Assembly (NCBI GenBank): GCA_963791295.1
Contig: CAWBRY010000001.1
Coordinates: 1,178,001 to 1,242,000 of the forward strand
Direction of reading: 5' to 3'
Source of the DNA: CAWBRY01 sp963791295
Lineage (GTDB): Bacteria; Bacteroidota; Bacteroidia; Chitinophagales; Chitinophagaceae
Length of the DNA: 64,000 bases
Shown piece after piece: positions 56,047-64,000 of this stretch (within the stretch, counting starts at the first letter, position 1; every line of letters starts with the position of its first letter). The position numbers and the translations under genes are program-made. A model generated the notes under the pieces. It was not told the DNA's origin and did not search any database. It was given only the letters and a program-made list of their open reading frames with translations.

Positions 56047-57172
56047 ATGCCAGAACAAAGCAATAGCCGCGATCTACTTATTAGAAGATGGCACTGTTGT
56101 CTACGGCAGTTCCTTCGGCGCTATTGGGACGACCTCCGGGGAAATATGTTTCAATACCGGAATGACGGGATACCAGGAAGTATTCACGGATCCAAGTTAT
56201 TATGGACAGATACTGATCATGAACAGCGTCCATATCGGAAACTATGGCGTAATGGACGAAGATGTGGAATCGGATAACGTCAAGATCCGCGGGATTGATC
56301 GGCAGAAATCTCGAGACCTCTATATTCCCGAAAGAAGGCCAACGGAATCTTTAGAGCGAATATCTTAAAACCAATAACATAGTTGCCATCGAAGGGGTCG
56401 ACACACGGGCCCTGGTAGCCAACATACGGACAAAAGGCGCCATGAACTGCATCATTTCTTCTGAGATCGATGATGTTGGAAATAACTGCAGGCCGAAATT
56501 GAAAAAAGTTCCGGACATGTCCGGACTGGAATTAGCTTCTGCCGTTAGTACCAAAGAAAGCCTATGAGATGGGTGATCCCGACTCCAAGCATACGAGTCG
56601 CCGTGATGGATTATGGAGTGAAGCAACACATCCTGCATTGCCTGATCAATCGGGGCGCCTATGTAAAAGTGTTTCCTGCAAAAACAAGTTTGAAGGAAGT
56701 GAATGAGTTCAAGCCCTCCGGTTATTTCATTTCCAATGGGCCCGGAGATCCTGCAGCAATGGATTATGCCATCGACACAGTGAAAGAAATGATGAAAGAG
56801 AACAAACCTCTTTTTGGGATTTGCCTGGGACATCAGCTATTGGCCCTGGCTAATGATATTCCGACATTTAAGATGCATCATGGCCATCGGGGCCTAAACC
56901 ATCCCGTGAAGAACCTGTTGACCGGTATCTGTGAGATCACGACCCAAAATCATGGATTCGGTGTAGATCCCGAATCAGTCAAAAAAGCCAAGCATATAGA
57001 AATGACTCACGTAAACCTGAACGACCAATCCATCGAAGGGATCAGGATAAAGGACAAGCCTGCCTTCTCAGTTCAGTACCATCCCGAAAGCACTCCCGGA
57101 CTCACACGACAGCCGATATTTGTTCGACGAGTTTATCTCCATGATGCCGGGAAAGAATTGGCGAAAAAATGA
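56047..57172 (+). CDS. carA: carbamoyl-phosphate synthase small subunit (frameshifted)
   Basis: Glutaminase subunit feeding ammonia to CarB for arginine and pyrimidine synthesis, about 370 residues. After the start region the frames give AAIYLLEDGTVVYGSSFGAI, GEICFNTGMTGYQEVFTDPS, YYGQILIMNSVHIGNYGVMD, VAIEGVDTRALVANIRTKGA. The class I glutaminase domain has GYFISNGPGDPAAMDYAI, FGICLGHQLLALANDI with the catalytic Cys, HGHRGLNHPVKNL, TTQNHGFGVDPES and VQYHPEST with the catalytic His. Breaks near 56065, 56310, 56560 and 57100. The end around 57172 is uncertain because of the last break. Confidence 0.94.
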
Positions 57173-57213
57173 TGATCTATTTTTAATTGCAAATTGTTTC
57201 CCAATAGACAGGT

Positions 57214-57678
57214 ATGGTCAAAAAAAAGACATCCGGTCCTGAAAAACCGGCTGATTTTCGGGTCGCTATTATCAATGGTCCTAATCTCAATCTTACTTGG
57301 AAAAAGAGAAACGGATATCTATGGCGAATATGTCTTTTGAAAAATTTTTCCTGGAACTGAAAAGAAAATTCCCATTTATGCGAATGGAATTATTTTCAAA
57401 GTAACATGGAAGGCGAGCTGATCAATGAATTACAACGAGTGGGTTTTGATTATGATGGAATCATTCTTAACCCCGGAGGATATACCCATACTTCAGTTGC
57501 GATTGGCGATGCAGTGGCTGCCATTAAATGTCCGGTCATCGAGGTGCATATTTCCAATGTCCAGGCACGGGAAGATTTCAGAAAGATCTCACATGTTTCC
57601 GGTAAGGCCGTAGGAAGCATAGCGGGCCTCGGTTTGAAGGGATACGAACTGGCTGCCGAATACCTGCTTACAAAATAG
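57214..57678 (+). CDS. aroQ: type II 3-dehydroquinate dehydratase (frameshifted)
   Basis: Third step of the shikimate pathway. From ATG 57214 a short leader VKKKTSGPEKPADF precedes RVAIINGPNLNL, then in other frames KRETDIYGE, MSFEKFFLELKRKFPFM, and SNMEGELINELQRVGFDYDG, IILNPGGYTHTSVAIGDAVA and IEVHISNVQAREDFRKISHV, the conserved HISN motif with the catalytic His. Total about 150 residues, normal for the dodecameric enzyme. Breaks near 57297, 57320 and 57365. The N-terminal leader is longer than usual and could be dispensable. Confidence 0.92.
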
Positions 57679-57708
57679 ATGTTTATTTTAAAGTCGTCCG
57701 AACGTATC

Positions 57709-57716
57709 TAAATTTG
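57709..57716 (+). promoter_or_regulatory. candidate -7 box before the protease gene
   Basis: TAAATTTG fits TAnnTTTG and lies 36 bases before ATG 57753. It separates this gene from aroQ. Confidence 0.4.
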
Positions 57717-57752
57717 ACCTTGTAACTTTAATGTTTATCAAATTTGCTTCTA

Positions 57753-59108
57753 ATGAGGAAACTCGGCTCGCTTATATTCATTTGTCTTTCCATGGCGGTT
57801 TTTGGTCAGCGGGAAATGACACCTGTGCAAATTGCCGAACGAAATAAGCCAGGGACCGTCATGATCCTGGCCAATTTTATCGGCACGGTAAGAATTACCC
57901 AACCGGTCCCTGACAAGGATGCATTGCAGGCACTCGTTCAGGAAATCAGGCAGAAAATTGACGATGGTGGATTGGCGCAGGAGCAATTTTGGAGCACTTA
58001 CATATCTGCATTTACAAAAGACATCAGCCGGTATATGTTAAAGGGGCAGGACATAGTGGAGGAAAAATTGAATACAACCATGCTCGGTTCCGGATTCATC
58101 ATTACTCCTGACGGATATGTGATTACGAATTGTCATGTGGTGGATGAAAACGATGATGAAACAAAACAGAGTTTTATTTTACAGACATTCCAAAAAATCC
58201 TGGACAATGATCTGGAATCATTTCAAAAGTCGATTGGTCGTGATTTGAGCCAGGAAGAGGCCCAGATGCTGAAGGATGCAAATGCCTGGTATTTCAAACA
58301 AACCATGGAAGTAGGCGATATCAAGAAAGAGTTTAGGGTTGTGTTAGGCATTACAGGTGAGAAAGGAAAGATCGTACCTCTAACTATTCCTGCGGAACTG
58401 AAGATCAAGGGTCAACCGATTCCGGGTAAGGATGTGGCCATACTGAAGTTGAAGGAAAAACATATTTATCCCACTATCCGGATCGGGGATGATAAGGCTA
58501 TGCGCGTCGGAGAGCAGGTATATGTTTTGGGTTATCCGGGTGTCGCCACATTTCATCCGTTGATTTCGGAGGAGTCGATCAGTGAAGCCACATTAACCCA
58601 AGGATTAGTGAGCGCCAGGAAAAACATGAAGGGTGGATGGGAAGTGTTACAGATAGATGCGGCGATCACGCATGGCAATAGCGGTGGACCCGTCATGAAT
58701 TCTAATGGAGAAGTCATTGGCCTCGCCACTTTTGCCAGCATCGATGAACAACGGAAGCAGGAAGTACAGGGAATGAATTTTATCGTACCCAGCACTATAG
58801 TGGAGGAGTTCATTGACAAGGCGAAGATCAGACCGCGGATGAGTGATATATCCCTGGCCTATGAAGAGGCGATGGACTTTTACGATCAATCAAGGTATAA
58901 GAGGGCGGTCGAAAAATTCAGCGAAGTAAAGGACATGAATAATTCATTTCCATTTGTGGATAGTTACCTGGCCGATGCCCGGGCCAAAATTGCCAAGGGC
59001 CTTGATAAGGAACCTCACAGCATGACGATGTACTATTATATTGGAGGTGGAGTGCTCCTCCTCATTTTGATCCTCTTTTTAACAATGCGTACCAGGCGGA
59101 AGAGTTAG
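57753..59108 (+). CDS. trypsin-like serine protease with C-terminal membrane anchor
   Basis: 451 residues from ATG 57753, which gives the signal peptide LGSLIFICLSMAVFGQ. A chymotrypsin-fold domain follows: LGSGFIITPDGYVITNCHVV (catalytic His), GKDVAILKLKEKH (Asp) and ITHGNSGGPVMNSNGEVIGL (Ser). A long insert between His and Asp (about residues 145-195) is helical. No PDZ domain is present, unlike HtrA/DegP. After it comes a TPR-like pair (ALAYEEAMDFYDQSRYKRAV-type) and a last helix YYYIGGGVLLLILILFL with a basic tail. The protease domain is therefore periplasmic and anchored by the C-terminus. Confidence 0.9.
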   Translation: MRKLGSLIFICLSMAVFGQREMTPVQIAERNKPGTVMILANFIGTVRITQPVPDKDALQALVQEIRQKIDDGGLAQEQFWSTYISAFTKDISRYMLKGQDIVEEKLNTTMLGSGFIITPDGYVITNCHVVDENDDETKQSFILQTFQKILDNDLESFQKSIGRDLSQEEAQMLKDANAWYFKQTMEVGDIKKEFRVVLGITGEKGKIVPLTIPAELKIKGQPIPGKDVAILKLKEKHIYPTIRIGDDKAMRVGEQVYVLGYPGVATFHPLISEESISEATLTQGLVSARKNMKGGWEVLQIDAAITHGNSGGPVMNSNGEVIGLATFASIDEQRKQEVQGMNFIVPSTIVEEFIDKAKIRPRMSDISLAYEEAMDFYDQSRYKRAVEKFSEVKDMNNSFPFVDSYLADARAKIAKGLDKEPHSMTMYYYIGGGVLLLILILFLTMRTRRKS

Positions 59109-59128
59109 GGTAAGGCCCAGATTAGCAC

Positions 59129-59136
59129 TAAATTTG
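59129..59136 (+). promoter_or_regulatory. candidate -7 box before the MORN-like gene
   Basis: TAAATTTG fits TAnnTTTG and lies 51 bases before ATG 59188. Confidence 0.35.
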
Positions 59137-59187
59137 CACTCATAAATCACCGTTTTTTTCGTTGTTACAGCATCAATAAGTCATTTT

Positions 59188-59886
59188 ATGCGATTTCTTC
59201 TTCTCGTGTTCCTATTGGTTTCGGTGAGCGGCTTCGGTCAGTGGAAGGGCTTCATGATCAGCGTAAAGGGAGACACGCTCAACCGGGTTGATATGCAGGG
59301 TCGCCGGCAGGGACCTTGGGTGATCCATATGGATGAATTGAGGGGTGAGCCGGGGTATGATGAACAGGGTTATTATGAAAACAATAAAAAGGAGGGGACC
59401 TGGATTCGGTTCTCGCTGATGGGGGATAAGATAGCTGAGGAAAATTATCGCTGGGGCAATCTCAATGGCAAATGCCGATATTATACAAGGGCAGGGATTT
59501 TATTGCGAGAAGAAAGCTGGCGCGCAGTGAATCCCGACAACGCGATGGATACAGTGGATGTGTTTGACGTAAAAGATCCAAGCAAGGTGGTGGATAGAGT
59601 GGTGGTGAAACTGGAAGGCCAGACGCTTAAGCATGGCAATTGGGTATATTATGATCCAAACGAAGGGATCATTGAAAGGAAAGAAACCTATTGGCTGGAT
59701 AAACTGGCTACTGGAAATAATGACGCCGACGATGAATTAAAGCCGATCGATGTAAGCACCGGCAAGATGCCCTCGGATACAACAGGCAGGAAGACCATGA
59801 GCAAGCCGCAAGTCATTATTGACTACGAAAAGAAAAACTCGGGAAAGAAAAAGGTCAAGGTCAGGGATGGCAGAACAGGTTATTGA
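59188..59886 (+). CDS. secreted MORN/YwqK-like repeat protein
   Basis: 232 residues with a signal peptide (LLLVFLLVSVSGFGQ). Repeats of the MORN/YwqK kind follow: DMQGRRQGPWVIHMDELRGE, GYYENNKKEGTWIRFSLMGD, YRWGNLNGKCRYYTRAGILL, KHGNWVYYDPNEGIIERKET. Each has the G-x-W or G-x-C-x-Y/F core. The tail is a Lys/Asp-rich, probably disordered stretch (KKNSGKKKVKVRDGRTGY). Proteins of this kind are often labelled YwqK-type antitoxins, but nothing here supports such a role. It is convergent with the esterase gene at a 9-base gap. Confidence 0.78.
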   Translation: MRFLLLVFLLVSVSGFGQWKGFMISVKGDTLNRVDMQGRRQGPWVIHMDELRGEPGYDEQGYYENNKKEGTWIRFSLMGDKIAEENYRWGNLNGKCRYYTRAGILLREESWRAVNPDNAMDTVDVFDVKDPSKVVDRVVVKLEGQTLKHGNWVYYDPNEGIIERKETYWLDKLATGNNDADDELKPIDVSTGKMPSDTTGRKTMSKPQVIIDYEKKNSGKKKVKVRDGRTGY

Positions 59887-59895
59887 TCCTTTCGG

Positions 59896-60720
59896 TTAAT
59901 TTTTTATTCTCTCAAAATAATTACGGAAAAATAATAGCTGATACTGCACTGCATTTTTCCAATAAGCCCAATCGTGTTTACCGGGCCTCTCCACATAATC
60001 ATGAGGAATTTTTAATTGCAACATTTTTTCATGGAGCAAATGATTGATGGAAAAAAATCCATCTTCTGTGCCACAATCAATCATCATCGCCAGGGAATCC
60101 TTTGGATAATTCTCAACTAAGTTTATGATGGAATATTTTTCCCAATTATCAGCATGAGTGGCGGTATCACCCAGACGTTTGATAAGATCGTATTTATTAA
60201 CGGATGAATTCAAATCAACCAGTCCGCTCATGCTTCCACAGGCTCCAAAAAAGCCAGGATGGTGCAACGCGATCAGTAATGCCCCATGGCCACCCATACT
60301 CAAGCCAGTGATGGCCCTTGCTTTCCTGTTTTTGATGCTTCGAAAGTGTGCATCTATGTATGCAGGGACTTCCACGGCAACATAGGTTTCATGTTTCATC
60401 GTGGAGTCTACCGGGCTGTCCAGGTACCAGCTACTAAATCCTCCCTCGGGGCAGACAATCATCAACTGAAAATTGTCTGCATGTTCGCGCAGCTGTGGTA
60501 CGCGATTGATCCAGTTGTTGTAAGCGCCCGACCAGCCATGGAGAAGATATACGGTCGGATATCTCAGGGTGCGGCCCTTTTTCTTATATGAATCCGGTAG
60601 GATAACTACGCATCTGAAGCTGCGGTGCATCGATTGACTATAAATAGAAACGGTGTCTACCGATGCTGCGTTTACTGTGAAATGGACAAATAATGGTATG
60701 GTCAGGAGTAATTTTTTCAT
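59896..60720 (-). CDS. esterase D-type alpha/beta hydrolase, exported
   Basis: 274 residues with a signal peptide (KKLLLTIPLFVHFTVNAASV). Esterase D/S-formylglutathione hydrolase-like fold: YPTVYLLHGWSGAYNNWIN, the oxyanion region, ITGLSMGGHGALLIALHHP with the nucleophile Ser (GLSMGG), MIDCGTEDGFF with the acid, and ERPGKHDWAYWKNAVQY with the catalytic His. The triad is complete. As it is exported, acetyl- or feruloyl-esterase activity on cell-surface or plant polysaccharides is plausible but not shown. Confidence 0.9.
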   Translation of the reverse strand: MKKLLLTIPLFVHFTVNAASVDTVSIYSQSMHRSFRCVVILPDSYKKKGRTLRYPTVYLLHGWSGAYNNWINRVPQLREHADNFQLMIVCPEGGFSSWYLDSPVDSTMKHETYVAVEVPAYIDAHFRSIKNRKARAITGLSMGGHGALLIALHHPGFFGACGSMSGLVDLNSSVNKYDLIKRLGDTATHADNWEKYSIINLVENYPKDSLAMMIDCGTEDGFFSINHLLHEKMLQLKIPHDYVERPGKHDWAYWKNAVQYQLLFFRNYFERIKN

Positions 60721-60724
60721 TTAG

Positions 60725-60748
60725 ATCAATAATCAGTAATCAATAATC
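60725..60748. repeat. two copies of ATCAATAATC
   Basis: Perfect ten-base direct repeats four bases apart (60725-60734 and 60739-60748) in the spacer between the LTA-synthase-like gene and the esterase gene. Confidence 0.5.
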
Positions 60749-60752
60749 AAAT

Positions 60753-62727
60753 TCAATTGCCATTATTCATCAACATATACTTCGCTGTTTCATTAAACGC
60801 CTGCGTAAAAGCAGACATTCTTTTTTGTATGGAATCTCGTTGGGTCCTGGAATATGTCAGCGGAGTATTTTTTACCGAAAATAGCTGGTTGTCGGGGAAA
60901 TTGAGGTCCGTGACATAATAATAATCATCCGTTACCATTCCAATCTTTCCCGCCGTGTTAGTAATAAATGCATAGTTATTTTTTTTCTCCGGATCCAGCA
61001 GGTCCCTTCCCAGTGTCGTATTTACGTATGACTGATGCAACATGCCGGCGATGGTCGGCAGTACATCAATTTGCGATACGACTTCCATTCGTTCCTGTGT
61101 CTGTAGTAAATAAGGCGCGTAAAACAGAAGTGGGACATGTTCATCGGTAAGCCGCTGTTCGGTCCAGGCTGCAGGATAGGTAGCTGCTGCATTCCCAGCC
61201 ACCCCGTGATCACCAACAAAAACAAAAATGGTGTTTTGAAAATAACTTTCTTTCTCAGCTGTCTCGATAAATTTTCGAAGGCAGTAATCGAAATACCGGA
61301 AAGCATTGAATTCGTCGAGAGATCCAAAACCATATTTGCGCAGCAATTCGTCTGAGACAAATCGTATTTTAAAATCAGTAGTATCTTTTTCAGGCACCAT
61401 ATACGGACGGTGATTTCCGGAGGTATGGATATAAGCAAAAAATGGTTGTTGTTCTTTTACAAAAACCTTGTTGGCTTCATTAAACAGTTCTTTATCACTG
61501 ATCCCCCAAACGTTGACCCTGGGCGACTTAAAACTTTTCTCCGTATGCATTTTCAATCCATTAATATTCTTTAGGAGGCCCTCGAAATTGTTGAACTCCG
61601 GACTACCACCCAGGAAATAATGCTTGCTATATCCTTCAAAGCTGTTGACGATCGTGTGTTGTTTTAGCGCCAGGGGATTGCGCGTGGAAAACTTAAACAT
61701 TTGTGCATCCGGGATTCCTGTTAGGATGGCGAACAATGCCCTTGCAGTAGAGAAATGCGGGGTGAAAGCAACGTTCAAAAAAAATTCCATTCTTACTCAA
61801 CGAATCAAAAAAAGGAGTAGTGTTCAATGGATTGCCACTCATACTACTCTTAAACATGCTAAATGATTCGCACTGCACTAAAACGATATTCGGACGGCTC
61901 TCCAGCGAGTTACTTCTGGGTGCTATCTGACGATAGTAATTGAATTTTTCCTTGTCCGGCAATTGCATCCATTCCGCCATAATGGGAAATGCGGCTTTGG
62001 CCTTTTGCTCATCGACAACCGACCGGCGAAGTTTAAGGGTTGCAAAAAAGTTTTGTAAGGGATTGATCGCCAGGTAAGACTTGAAACTATCCTTGAACTT
62101 AAAACTATCGTTTCGACTTAACGGAGGCCATGCAAATTTGCCGTAGATGAAGAGTCCCAGTAACAGTGCGGCGATGAAAAAGAACTTGCGCCGGTAAGGT
62201 ATGCCTAACCCATCTGTTTGATTGATCACTCGCCAATGGCTTTGGTGATACATCCACCTGAAGATCGCAACGGCAACGATCAGCCCTAGAATCATCCATA
62301 CCATCGGGTAGGTTTGAAACATCATCTTCAATGAAATGCCGGGATCTTCAATAAAATTCATCGCACCTGCATCCAACGGCGTGCGGTTGTAGGAAAAACT
62401 TCCAAATCCGGCAGCGAAGAAGAAAAAAACAATAAAGGTGACGATAGCGAGATACCAGGTCCACCCTTTTTTATTCCTGGAAGAATAAAAAGGAGACAGG
62501 TTGGGTATCATGCTGACTACAATAATGGGAAGCAGGATAATGGCGATCCATCGAAGGTCATACCGGATACCCATGATGAAGGATGGGATCATTTCCCCAA
62601 TCGAACAACCGCTGGGTCTGAAGGCAAGGTAAGTAGCGAGGCGAAACAGGGTAAAGATGACCAGGAAGATGATCAGCAGATTCGCGACCCAGATAATCGT
62701 CTTCGGTATTTTATAGCGTGCAAGCAT
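60753..62727 (-). CDS. LTA synthase-like sulfatase-fold membrane protein (frameshifted)
   Basis: About 655 residues. Five N-terminal helices (VANLLIIFLVIFTLFRLATYL, AIILLPIIVVSMIPNLSPF, WYLAIVTFIVFFFFAAGFG, MVWMILGLIVAVAIFRWMY, FFFIAALLLGLFIYGKF) precede a periplasmic sulfatase-fold domain: PNIVLVQCESFSMFKSSMSG, HFSTARALFAILTGI (catalytic Ser/Thr position), IFVFVGDHGVAGNAA (metal ligands) and DEHVPLLFYAP. One frame break near 61750. In Gram-negatives such proteins transfer phosphoglycerol or phosphoethanolamine to envelope glycans or lipid A. Confidence 0.9.
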
Positions 62728-62858
62728 GATGTCGTCAAGATTTCCCGGGAAAACGAAACCTTAGCCTGACAAAAGAACGAAAAAAATTATAATCCGTCGC
62801 CAATCGCTCTTATTGTCCTATTGCTGCCAATGCTATTTCATATGCGCCTGGGATTTGT

Positions 62859-62866
62859 TACCTTCG
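62859..62866 (+). promoter_or_regulatory. candidate -7 box before the CNNM gene
   Basis: TACCTTCG resembles the -7 box (TAnnTTTG with C) and lies 20 bases before ATG 62887. Confidence 0.35.
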
Positions 62867-62886
62867 ATTGCCAACCTATAGGATAA

Positions 62887-64000
62887 ATGGAGATCATTAT
62901 ACTGCTGGTGTTGATTTTTATTAATGGCCTTTTTGTCATGTCGGAGATTGCACTGGTGTCGGCGCGCAAGGCCAGATTGGAACACCAGGCAGAAAAGGGA
63001 GATATAAGCGCCCGAAGAGCCCTCGAACTTTCCAATAACCCGGAGAAATTTTTATCGGCTGCCCAGATCGGGATTACACTTATTGCAATCCTGACTGGGG
63101 TTTACTCGGGCGAGCGATTTGGCCGTGAACTAAAACCCGTAATTGCAGAAATTGGTTTTCTTGAGCCTTATGCCGGTACCATTGCCACTACTATCGTTGT
63201 TATCATCGTGACTTTTCTTTCCATCATTTTTGGAGAGCTTATCCCTAAACAGATCGGACTACTGAGGGCGGAACGGATTTCAAAAATAGTAGCGGGTCCG
63301 ATGAATGCCTTTGCGCGGTTCACCCATCCGATCGTGTGGTTGCTTAATCGCATCAGTAAACTATTTTTCCGCATCTTCAATATCAAACGATTAAAGGATG
63401 ATGCAGTAACCGAAGAGGAGATCAAAACCCTTATCACCGAAGGCACTGAAGCCGGCACCATCGATGAAGCGGAGCAGGAAATCATTGAACGTGTATTTCA
63501 CCTGGGTGACCGCAACATCACTTCGCTCATGACGCATCGAAGTGATATCATCTGGTTCAACCTCAATGATAACGAAGATATGATCAAGGACAAGATCATT
63601 AAGGAGCCACATTCCGTATATCCGATCTGCGATGGACGAGATAGACAATATTAGAGGCATGGTATCCATGAAGGACCTTTATGTTAGTCCGGATAGTACG
63701 TTATTTAAGGACATCATGCAACCGGCACTATTCATTCCCGAGAATAATTCACCGTACCAGGTGCTGGAAAAATTCAAACAAACCCATACTCATTCCTGCT
63801 TTATTGTCGACGAATACGGAAGTGTGCGGGGACTGATCACACTCAATGATATACTTGAAGCGATCGTAGGGGATATTCCACAACCTGACGTATCTGACTA
63901 TGAAATCACGGAACGGCAGGATGGAACGTACCTGGTGGATGGACAAATCCCTTTCTATGATTTCCTTACGCGATTTGAAAGAACGGAGTGGATGAATGAA
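62887..64000 (+). CDS. CNNM/CorC (hemolysin III-type) family protein, partial (frameshifted)
   Basis: Membrane protein cut by the right edge, about 371 residues visible. The DUF21/CNNM domain has four hydrophobic segments: IILLVLIFINGLFVMSEIAL with the LxxxFFSASE-like motif MSEIALVSARKARLEHQAE, FLSAAQIGITLIAILTGVYS, TIATTIVVIIVTFLSIIFGE, ELIPKQIGLL. A cytoplasmic pair of CBS domains follows: EHIERVFHLGDR-like EIIERVFHLGDRNITSLM, then after a break near 63640 DNIRGMVSMKDLYVS, HSCFIVDEYGSVRGLITLND. The C-terminal CorC_HlyC domain begins (YLVDGQIPFYDFL) at the edge. Probable role in Mg/Co efflux. Confidence 0.9.

Noticed and set aside
59188..59886. YwqK-like protein as an antitoxin
   Set aside because: MORN-like repeats are the only link to that label; no toxin partner is adjacent, and it is convergent with an esterase gene.
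1..64000. tRNA, rRNA, transposase, integrase or phage genes
   Set aside because: None was recognised on either strand; short genes or remnants could have been missed by eye.

Overview
The window reads as a chromosomal segment of a Gram-negative member of the Bacteroidota, most likely close to the Chitinophagaceae. The evidence is a type IX secretion (T9SS) C-terminal sorting domain, several carboxypeptidase-regulatory-domain outer membrane proteins and TonB-type receptors, lipoproteins with a bare lipobox, DUF5686, DUF2911 and LVIVD proteins, and repeated Bacteroidota-type -7 promoter boxes (TAnnTTTG). No rRNA, tRNA, CRISPR array, prophage or insertion sequence was recognised. About a third of the genes carry single-base frame breaks. 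These also hit genes that cannot be dispensable (rpoA, rpsM, rpsK, rplQ, carA, rpe), so I treat them as assembly or read errors and annotate whole genes across the breaks.

Layout. 1-3.7 kb: sterol-desaturase-like protein (cut by the left edge), YkgJ-type cysteine-cluster protein, MFS transporter, deoxynucleoside kinase and folK. 3.7-8.6 kb: sppA, an ABC-2 permease, an SRPBCC protein, a DUF2911 protein and a secreted protein. 8.7-11.9 kb: an ECF sigma factor, a membrane-anchored partner with a C-terminal barrel-like domain, and an LVIVD lipoprotein. 11.9-23.2 kb: queG, a serine hydrolase, clpB, a secreted protein, a thioredoxin-fold protein lacking its first active-site cysteine, a DEAD-box helicase, two small unknown proteins and a large outer membrane receptor. 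23.2-29.6 kb: YdeI-like protein, Mur ligase, a repeat-rich intergenic region, a guanine-deaminase-like enzyme and a T9SS-secreted LamG/phosphoesterase protein.

29.8-33.7 kb: a second ECF sigma/anti-sigma pair, then a tight leftward run of lipoprotein, crcB, inorganic pyrophosphatase and a half-size TSUP permease that suggests fluoride tolerance, then phoH. 34-43 kb: DUF5686 protein, TonB-dependent receptor overlapping rpe, TPR lipoprotein, beta-propeller protein, small membrane protein and a phosphodiesterase. 43.2-50.6 kb: homogentisate dioxygenase and a complete tripartite ABC exporter (TolC, HlyD, two ATPases, two permeases). 50.7-57.7 kb: a small unknown gene, an XRE-like regulator with a SecB-like chaperone, then infA-rpmJ-rpsM-rpsK-rpsD-rpoA-rplQ, carA and aroQ. 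57.7-64 kb: trypsin-like protease, MORN-like protein, esterase, LTA-synthase-like sulfatase and a CNNM/CorC protein cut by the right edge.

The most interesting place is 51.08-52.10 kb. A helix-turn-helix protein and a SecB-like chaperone form a two-gene operon. Its promoter is covered by a 26-bp near-perfect palindrome with a TAnnTTTG box on each strand. This looks like a toxin-antitoxin-chaperone module without a visible toxin, placed directly before the infA ribosomal cluster. Other leads are potential RNA structure before rpsD, heptamer repeats that abut gene stop codons at two distant loci, and a Cys-less redox-fold protein.
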